64,000 nucleotides of DNA, taken from positions 33,376 through 97,375 of the forward strand of contig NZ_SBIK01000013.1 in the NCBI RefSeq assembly GCF_006503695.1, read 5' to 3'. The notes beneath the pieces were generated by a model. The model made no database searches, was not told the DNA's origin, and worked only from the letters and a program-made list of their open reading frames with translations. Below are positions 58,632-64,000 of this stretch, piece by piece. Both the position numbers and the translations under genes were made by a program. Position 1 is the first letter of the stretch. Each line of letters begins with the position of its first letter. The DNA comes from Tepidiphilus succinatimandens (GTDB taxonomy: Bacteria; Pseudomonadota; Gammaproteobacteria; Burkholderiales; Rhodocyclaceae).

Positions 58632-59404
58632 GCCTAGCCCTGGAGTTCTCCGGCGTCGGCCTGCGGCTGGGAGGACGGGCCGTGCTCCGCGGCATCGACT
58701 GGCGGGGCGAATCCGGCCGTCTCGTCGGTCTGGTAGGGCCCAACGGGGCGGGGAAATCGATGTGGCTGCGGGTGGCTGCCGGCGTACTCAGGCCGCAGCA
58801 AGGGGAAGTGCGCTGGTGGGGCGAGCCGCTCGTGCGCGTGCCGCGCCCACGCTGGCCGTCGGTGATCGCCTATTGCCCGCAGCGCTTTTCCCTTCATCTG
58901 CCGCTGCGCGTTCTCGACTGCGTCGCCCTGGGTTTGCCGGCGGGCCGGATTCGTACCGGCGCCGAGCGCGAACGCTGCCTCGCGGCGCTCGAGAAAGTCG
59001 ACGCCGCCGATCTGGCCGAGCGCCCCGTTACCGAACTCTCGGGCGGGCAGCAGCAGCGTGTGGCGCTCGCCCGGGCGTTCGCTCAGGAGGCGACGATGCT
59101 GCTTGCCGACGAGCCGCTCGCCGCCCTCGACCCGCGCCACGCGCTGGAGACGCTGGCGCTGCTGCGGCGCGAGGCACACGAGGGCGGACGGCTGGTGGTG
59201 GTGGCGCTGCACGAGCTCACCCTCGCGGCGCGCTTCTGCGACGAAGTTCTGCTGCTGCACGAAGGGCGCTGCCTCGCGGCCGGCGCCCCTCTGGAGGTGC
59301 TCGACGAGGCGCGGCTGCGCGCGGTCTATGGCCTGCGGGCACGGCGCCTAGAAGTGGAGGGGGAGACGCTGCTGCTGCCTTGGGCACCAGCCGATCGCCC
59401 CTAG
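58628..59404 (+). CDS. BtuD/FepC-family ABC ATPase
   Basis: A 258-residue ATPase of the importer. Walker A is [20 protein letters not shown] near residue 38, with Met after the Ser instead of the usual Thr. The signature is [19 protein letters not shown] near 138, Walker [17 protein letters not shown] near 156 and the switch His [15 protein letters not shown] near 192. It ends on a CTAG that it shares with the convergent htpX, a 4-base overlap of the two stop codons. Confidence 0.92.
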   Translation: MSLALEFSGVGLRLGGRAVLRGIDWRGESGRLVGLVGPNGAGKSMWLRVAAGVLRPQQGEVRWWGEPLVRVPRPRWPSVIAYCPQRFSLHLPLRVLDCVALGLPAGRIRTGAERERCLAALEKVDAADLAERPVTELSGGQQQRVALARAFAQEATMLLADEPLAALDPRHALETLALLRREAHEGGRLVVVALHELTLAARFCDEVLLLHEGRCLAAGAPLEVLDEARLRAVYGLRARRLEVEGETLLLPWAPADRP

Positions 59405-60261
59405 CGGCGACGCATCTGCGCCGCCATCTCCCGCAGCCGGGCGATGCGCTCTTCGGTGCGCGGGTGCGTCGAGAAAAGCCCTTGCAGCCAGCCGCCCGAG
59501 AGCGGGTTCATGATCATCATCTGCGCCGTCTCCGGGTGTGCCTCGGCCGTTGGCATGGGAATCTGCTGGGCGTACGCTTCGATCTTGGCCAGGGCCGAAG
59601 CCAGCGCTTCCGGGTCGCCGCAGATCTCGGCTCCGCCCGCGTCGGCGCCGAATTCGCGCGTTCGCGAGATCGCCAGCTGGATGATCACCGCCGCGATCGG
59701 CGCGAGGATCATCACCAGGATGGCGAGCACCGGGTTGACCGGCCGCCCCTCCTCGTCGCGTCCGCCAAAGAGCATGCCGAAGTTGGCGAGCATGGAGATG
59801 GCGCCGGCTACCGTCGCCGTCATGGTCGAGATGAGGATGTCGCGATGCTTCACGTGCGCGAGCTCGTGGGCCATCACCGCACGCAACTCGCGCTCGCTGA
59901 GCAGCTCGATGATCCCGGTGGTCGCCGCCACGGCCGCGTGTTCGGGACTGCGCCCGGTGGCGAAGGCGTTGGGCTGCGCCTCGTGGATGATATAGACCTT
60001 TGGCATGGGCAGTCCCGCGCGCCGGGCAAGGTCCCGGACAATGCCGTAGAGGTAGGGCGAGGTGGTCTCGTCGACCTCCTGCGCGTGGTACATCGCCAGC
60101 ACCATCTTGTCGGAGAACCAGTAGGCCCAGAAGTTGGTGAGTGCGCCGAATCCCAGCGCCACCAACATCCCCGTCTTGCCGCCCAGCACCATGCCCACGG
60201 CGCCGAAAAGCGCCATGATCGCCGCCATCAAGAGCGTCGTCTTCAGCCAGTTGCCGTACAT
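59401..60261 (-). CDS. htpX: Membrane zinc protease HtpX
   Basis: A 286-residue M48-family metalloprotease of the inner membrane that helps remove damaged membrane proteins. Two helices are at the N-terminus (about 8-26 and 29-48) and two more at about 145-165 and 175-195. The catalytic motif HELAH is at residues 132-136, and the third Zn ligand is the Glu in [35 protein letters not shown] is typical of the family. It ends a short minus-strand group with fmt and def. Confidence 0.95.
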   Translation of the reverse strand: MYGNWLKTTLLMAAIMALFGAVGMVLGGKTGMLVALGFGALTNFWAYWFSDKMVLAMYHAQEVDETTSPYLYGIVRDLARRAGLPMPKVYIIHEAQPNAFATGRSPEHAAVAATTGIIELLSERELRAVMAHELAHVKHRDILISTMTATVAGAISMLANFGMLFGGRDEEGRPVNPVLAILVMILAPIAAVIIQLAISRTREFGADAGGAEICGDPEALASALAKIEAYAQQIPMPTAEAHPETAQMMIMNPLSGGWLQGLFSTHPRTEERIARLREMAAQMRRR

Positions 60262-60263
60262 CG

Positions 60264-61226
60264 TCAGCCTCCCTCCACAGTGAACCGCTCGCCGATAGAG
60301 ACCGGAAAACCGCGCAGGAATTCCGCCGCGGGCAGGCGCTTGCCGCCGGGGCGCTGCAGTTCGGTGAGCAGCAGCCGCCCCTGGCCGGTCTGCACCGTGA
60401 TTCCTTCAGTGCCGACGGCGGTCACCGTCCCCGGCGGCTCGGTGCCGTTTCCTTCGAGCACTTGGCCGCGCCAGAGTTTGAGCGGCACGCCGCGCAGCAG
60501 CGCCTGCGCCCCCGGATGGGGATCGAAGGCGCGCAGCCGCCGCTCAATCCGCTCGGCCGGCTGCGACCAGTCGATCCAACGCTCCTGCGGCGTGATCTTG
60601 GCGGCGTAGGTGACGCCTTCTGCCGGCTGCGCGCGAGCCTGGGCGAGGTGGCGCGGCAGCTCGGGCAGCACCTGCACGAGCAGCTCGGCACCCAGCGCCG
60701 CGAGCCGGTCGTGCAGCGAGCCCGCCGTGTCGTCGGGAGCAATGGGCGTTGCCACGCTCGCCACCATGGGCCCGGTATCCAGCCCTTCGTCCATCTGCAT
60801 GAGCGTGACCCCCGTCTCGGCATCGCCCGCCTCGATCGCCCGGACGATGGGGGCCGCTCCGCGCCAGCGCGGCAGGAGCGACGCGTGGATGTTGAGGCAG
60901 CCCCAGCGCGGCCAATGCAACACCTCGGACGGAAGGATCAGGCCGTAGGCCGCCACCACCAGTACGTCGGGCGCGGGCAGCGCGAGCAGTTCCCGGCGAT
61001 CCTCCTCGCTCTTGAGCCGCGCCGGCTGCAGCACTGCAATGCCGGCCGCCTGCGCCACCTGCTTCACCGGGCTCGGGGTGAGCTTCATGCCGCGACCGGC
61101 CGGCCGGTCGGGTTGCGTCAGCACGAAAGGCACCTCCCAGCCGGCCGCGAGCAGCGCGCGCAGCGCGACCGCGGCGAATTCGGGCGTGCCGGCGAAAGCG
61201 ACCCGGCGCACTTCCTCCGCGACCAT
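60264..61226 (-). CDS. fmt: Methionyl-tRNA formyltransferase
   Basis: A 320-residue enzyme that formylates initiator Met-tRNA. The N-terminal domain shows [40 protein letters not shown] and the catalytic block [20 protein letters not shown] near residue 105 (Asn, His). [12 protein letters not shown] near 140 holds the active-site Asp. The C-terminal tRNA-binding barrel starts near 205. Its ATG shares one base with the def stop; the open frame extends 39 codons upstream into def. Confidence 0.96.
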   Translation of the reverse strand: MVAEEVRRVAFAGTPEFAAVALRALLAAGWEVPFVLTQPDRPAGRGMKLTPSPVKQVAQAAGIAVLQPARLKSEEDRRELLALPAPDVLVVAAYGLILPSEVLHWPRWGCLNIHASLLPRWRGAAPIVRAIEAGDAETGVTLMQMDEGLDTGPMVASVATPIAPDDTAGSLHDRLAALGAELLVQVLPELPRHLAQARAQPAEGVTYAAKITPQERWIDWSQPAERIERRLRAFDPHPGAQALLRGVPLKLWRGQVLEGNGTEPPGTVTAVGTEGITVQTGQGRLLLTELQRPGGKRLPAAEFLRGFPVSIGERFTVEGG

Positions 61227-61729
61227 CAGGCCGTCATCCGGGCGCGCTTGACGAGCTTCGCCTTGATGCGCGACTGCTTGAGCGGCGAGAGATACTCGAC
61301 GAACACCTTGCCGTCGAGGTGGTCGATCTCGTGCTGGATGCACACGGCGAGCAGCCCTTCGGCCTCGAACTCGACCGTCTCGCCTTCCAGGTTCAGTGCC
61401 CGCACTTTGACGCGCTCGGCGCGCGTGACTTTGTCATAGATGCCCGGCACCGACAGGCAGCCTTCCTCGCTCACGCACTCGCCGTCCTTCTCCAGGATCT
61501 CGGGGTTGATGAGCACCGTCAGTCCGGAGCGGTCCTCGGTCACGTCGATGACGATCACACGCTTGTGCACGTCGACCTGCGTGGCGGCGAGCCCGATTCC
61601 CGGAGCGGCGTACATCGTCTCGGCCATGTCGGCGGCAAGCCGGCGGATCGACTCGTCGACCTCCGTCACCGGCTCGGCGCGCTTCTTCAGCCTCGGATCG
61701 GGATAATGCAGGATGGGAAGTAGTGCCAT
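61226..61729 (-). CDS. def: Peptide deformylase
   Basis: A 167-residue metalloenzyme that removes the formyl group from new proteins. All three motifs are present: GIGLAATQ at residues 44-51, EGCLS with the metal-binding Cys91, and HEIDH at 133-137 with the catalytic Glu134. Length is standard. It is divergent from the LysM gene with a 119-base gap and coupled to fmt, the enzyme that puts the formyl group on. Confidence 0.97.
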   Translation of the reverse strand: MALLPILHYPDPRLKKRAEPVTEVDESIRRLAADMAETMYAAPGIGLAATQVDVHKRVIVIDVTEDRSGLTVLINPEILEKDGECVSEEGCLSVPGIYDKVTRAERVKVRALNLEGETVEFEAEGLLAVCIQHEIDHLDGKVFVEYLSPLKQSRIKAKLVKRARMTA

Positions 61730-61848
61730 ATTTTTCGTCTCTCGTTGCCAATCGTCGATGCGTCGCGTAGAATGCCAATATCTTCTGCCCCGGCAGTGAG
61801 ACAGGATCGCCCACTCCCGGTTCCGACATCCCTGTGAGGTTCCTCGCC

Positions 61849-62892
61849 ATGAAGCGGATGATTCGCATTATAGGCACGATCGCCCTGGTCTGGTTCGGTG
61901 CGCTTTCGCTCGCGCACGCCGGCGTGGAACCCCAGGCCATCGCGCCCGATGCACCCGATACCTACACCGTGCGCAAGGGGGATACGCTCTGGGGCATCGC
62001 CAAGCAATTCCTGCGTGACCCTTGGCGCTGGCCCGACCTGTGGCAGATGAACCGGGCCCAGATCCGCAACCCGCACCTCATCTATCCTGGCCAGATCCTG
62101 GTGTTCGACCGCGCCGCCGGGGTGCTGCGTGCCGCCAAGCGCGTGGGGCCGGTCGACGAGAAGCTCTCGCCCCAGGTTCGCCATGAGCCCATTCAAGATG
62201 CCATTCCTTCCATCCCGCTCGCGGCCATCGAGCCTTTCCTCGTGCGCCCCCTGGTGATCGACCAGAAAACGCTGGAGAATTCCGGCCGCATCATCGGCCT
62301 GGAAGAAGGCCGCTGGATTGCCGGGGCAGGCGATGCGGCCTTTGCCGTGGGCGTGCCCGAGGATGCCCGGCTCGTGCAGCTCTTCCGCCCCACCGAGCCG
62401 CTCTATGCCCGCGATGGCAAGACGCTCATCGGCTACGAGGCGCGCGATCTCGGTACCGCCGTCGTCGAGCCCAACGACGACCCTCGCCTCGGCACCGTGC
62501 TGCGCCTGAAGCAGACGAACGAAGAGGTCCGTGCCGGCGACGCCCTCGTCGCCTCGCAGAAAGAGATGCTGGTCAATTTCGTGCCCCACGCGCCGGACGA
62601 AGGGGTCGACGCGCGCATCGTTCGCCTGTATCGCAGCTCGCTCGAAGCCGGTCGGCTCGACGTCGTCCTGCTCGACCAGGGCGAGCAGCAGGGCTTGGAG
62701 CCTGGCCACGTGCTCGCCCTGTGGCGCATCCGTCCCCCCGTCACCGACGAAGAGCGCGACACCAAGGTCTTCCTGCCCGAAGAGCGCTACGGCGTGGCCT
62801 TCGTCTTCCGCGTCTTCGAGCGCATGTCCTACGCTCTCGTGATGGAGACCGAGAAACCGGTCCGTGTCGGGGATGCCGCTCGCACGCCCTGA
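61849..62892 (+). CDS. LysM-domain periplasmic protein
   Basis: A 347-residue exported protein. The signal peptide ([20 protein letters not shown]) is followed by one LysM domain, [20 protein letters not shown] to [10 protein letters not shown] (about residues 38-84), which binds peptidoglycan. The rest (about 100-347) is a beta-rich region conserved in the LysM protein that neighbours dprA and def in betaproteobacteria; its function is unknown. TGAGGT precedes the chosen ATG; a GTG five codons earlier is possible. The 3' end overlaps or nearly touches dprA. Confidence 0.88.
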   Translation: MKRMIRIIGTIALVWFGALSLAHAGVEPQAIAPDAPDTYTVRKGDTLWGIAKQFLRDPWRWPDLWQMNRAQIRNPHLIYPGQILVFDRAAGVLRAAKRVGPVDEKLSPQVRHEPIQDAIPSIPLAAIEPFLVRPLVIDQKTLENSGRIIGLEEGRWIAGAGDAAFAVGVPEDARLVQLFRPTEPLYARDGKTLIGYEARDLGTAVVEPNDDPRLGTVLRLKQTNEEVRAGDALVASQKEMLVNFVPHAPDEGVDARIVRLYRSSLEAGRLDVVLLDQGEQQGLEPGHVLALWRIRPPVTDEERDTKVFLPEERYGVAFVFRVFERMSYALVMETEKPVRVGDAARTP

Positions 62893-63961
62893 AGACCGGG
62901 AAGAAGCGAGGAGCTGGCTCGACTTCACGTTGCGCCGGCTCCCGCCTTCGGTCCAGCGCAAGCTCCTGGCGCGCTTTGGCTCGCCGGAAGCGGTGCTCGC
63001 CCAGCCGCTCCCCACCGTGCGCGCCGAGTTCGGCGCCGAAGTCGCCCAGGCGCTCGCCTCGCCTCCTCCTGCCGAGGCGGTCGAAACGGCGCTCGCCTGG
63101 CTGGGCGGCGCTCGTCATCACCTCCTCACCCTCGCCGACGCCGCCTATCCCGGGAATCTGCTCGCACTCGCCGACGCCCCGCTCGTGCTCTACGTCGTGG
63201 GCGATCCCGGCACGCTCGGCCGGCCCGCGGTGGCGATCGTCGGCGCGCGCCACGCCACGCCCGGCGGGCTGGAGAACGCCCGCGCCTTTGCCCGGGCGCT
63301 CGCCGAGCGTGGCCTCGTCGTGGTGAGCGGCCTCGCGCTTGGCGTAGACGCCGCCGCCCACGAAGGCGCGCTCGCTGCTGAGGGCGGAAGGACGGTGGCC
63401 GTCATCGGCACCGGCGCCGACCGCGTCTATCCGGCCAAGCACCGTGCGCTGGCGCACCGCATCGCCGAGCACGGCGCGATCGTGAGCGAATTCCCGCTGG
63501 GCACCCCGGCCCAGCCCTACCATTTCCCGCGGCGCAACCGCCTCATCGCCGCGCTCGCCCGCGGCACCCTGGTGGTAGAAGCAGCGCCCGACAGCGGCTC
63601 GCTCATCACGGCGCGCCTTGCCGCCGAGCTCGGCCGCGACGTCTTCGCCATTCCCGGTTCGATCCACAATCCGCTCGCGCGCGGCTGCCACCGCCTCATC
63701 CGCGAAGGCGCCAAACTCGTCGAGCGCGTCGACGACCTCCTCGAAGAATGGCCCGATCTGGCCTCGCCCGGCGCCCTCGTTCCGCCAGAACCCGCGCCCG
63801 CGCCTTCCGACGAAAGCGACCCGCTCCTTGCCGCCCTGGGGCACGATCCGGTCGATTTCGACACCCTGATGCATCGCACGGGCTGTTGTCAACAAATAGA
63901 ACTGTCCGGTTTCGTAGCACATAAACTGTCCGCTTTTCCGGGCCGGGGAGGGAAGGCGTGA
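62873..63961 (+). CDS. dprA: DNA processing protein DprA, C-terminus replaced by an insertion sequence end
   Basis: DprA binds single-stranded DNA and loads RecA during natural transformation. The N-terminal part and the whole Rossmann-type core are intact: VAIVGARHATPGGLENARAF near residue 120, VVSGLALGVDAAAHEGAL near 152, FPRRNRLIAALARGTLVVEA near 217 and DSGSLITARLAAELGRDVFA. The C-terminal winged-helix domain begins normally (DPVDFDTLMHRTG) and then breaks off at base 63884. The last 25 residues (CCQQIELSGF onward) come from foreign DNA. The start may also be the GTG at 62864. The core could still work without the small domain. Confidence 0.88.
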   Translation: MPLARPEDREEARSWLDFTLRRLPPSVQRKLLARFGSPEAVLAQPLPTVRAEFGAEVAQALASPPPAEAVETALAWLGGARHHLLTLADAAYPGNLLALADAPLVLYVVGDPGTLGRPAVAIVGARHATPGGLENARAFARALAERGLVVVSGLALGVDAAAHEGALAAEGGRTVAVIGTGADRVYPAKHRALAHRIAEHGAIVSEFPLGTPAQPYHFPRRNRLIAALARGTLVVEAAPDSGSLITARLAAELGRDVFAIPGSIHNPLARGCHRLIREGAKLVERVDDLLEEWPDLASPGALVPPEPAPAPSDESDPLLAALGHDPVDFDTLMHRTGCCQQIELSGFVAHKLSAFPGRGGKA

Positions 63962-64000
63962 AGGGCGTAGCCCGGAGCGCCTTCCCTCCCCGGCAGGCGC
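63884..64000. mobile_element. Probable insertion sequence end inserted in dprA (continues past the window)
   Basis: At 63884 the dprA frame stops resembling DprA and the sequence changes to TGTTGTCAACAAATAGAAC. The octamer ACTGTCCG occurs twice in the same direction (63903 region and 63925 region, about 24 bases apart). A TG start and repeated short motifs near the end are usual for IS21-like elements, though the family is a guess. No transposase is inside the window. The base composition is more AT-rich than dprA up to about 63935. Confidence 0.6.
63942..63994. repeat. Perfect 17-bp inverted repeat with nested hairpin
   Basis: GCCGGGGAGGGAAGGCG (63942-63958) is the exact complement of CGCCTTCCCTCCCCGGC (63978-63994). 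The 19-base loop holds its own small hairpin GGGC-GTA-GCCC (63963-63973). The dprA stop codon lies at the loop edge. It could be a strong terminator-like or cruciform structure belonging to the inserted element. Confidence 0.85.

Overview
The window is a continuous piece of a GC-rich chromosome, most likely from a betaproteobacterium. The dprA/LysM/def/fmt/htpX block, OxyR next to Dps, a cytochrome c' and the narGHJI layout all fit. From memory, without alignment, the cytochrome c' resembles that of Hydrogenophilus, so Hydrogenophilaceae (Hydrogenophilus/Tepidiphilus) is my best but unproven guess. Genes are densely packed, with many ATGA/TGATG overlaps. Nearly all the long opposite-strand ORFs are shadows produced by high GC.

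Layout. 1-2.5 kb: end of a respiratory nitrate reductase operon (narH partial, narJ, narI). 2.5-4.9 kb: molybdenum cofactor genes moaC (minus) and moaA (plus), then yqeC, a putative selenium/molybdenum maturation factor. 4.9-7.9 kb: a basic amino acid ABC importer (minus). 8.1-13.3 kb: dnaA-dnaN-gyrB. 13.3-17.6 kb: a LysE-type exporter and a TAXI-TRAP importer with a DUF1850 protein. 17.5-18.9 kb: DUF1857 gene and rdgC (minus). 18.9-20.0 kb: the only long non-coding stretch. Its left half is AT-rich with DnaA boxes and is a candidate replication origin. Its right half is a promoter, a cobalamin riboswitch and a terminator.

20.0-30.9 kb: a cobalamin operon of twelve genes under that riboswitch (CbiM-like permease, cobM, cbiX, cobH, cbiD, cobL, cobI, split cbiG, cobJ, cobO, cobB, bluB). 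It runs the corrin ring pathway from cobalt insertion to cobyrinic acid diamide, plus adenosylation and lower-ligand synthesis. CobK/CbiJ and the late nucleotide-loop genes are not in the window. 31.0-32.4 kb: a DMT exporter and a DUF423 protein. 32.5-36.3 kb: pstSCAB phosphate importer. 36.3-42.4 kb: a GDT1-family transporter and a double-length UvrA with four ATPase domains. 42.5-43.7 kb: membrane cytochrome b and cytochrome c'.

43.7-47.7 kb: energy and redox taxis genes: a PAS protein plus a separate chemoreceptor with a zinc-binding C-terminus (an Aer-like pair), and a second chemoreceptor whose periplasmic domain carries a heme c motif. 47.7-50.9 kb: Deg protease, OxyR and Dps. 51.0 kb: tRNA-Arg(CCG). 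51.1-55.9 kb: a MacA/MacB/TolC-type efflux set. 56.0-59.4 kb: an FAH-family enzyme overlapping a BtuF/BtuC/BtuD-type ABC importer. 59.4-64.0 kb: htpX, fmt, def, a LysM protein and dprA. The last ~117 bases look like the end of an insertion sequence that has removed the C-terminus of DprA.

The redox theme (nitrate respiration, cytochrome c', heme and PAS chemoreceptors, OxyR/Dps) suits a facultatively anaerobic, denitrifying organism.
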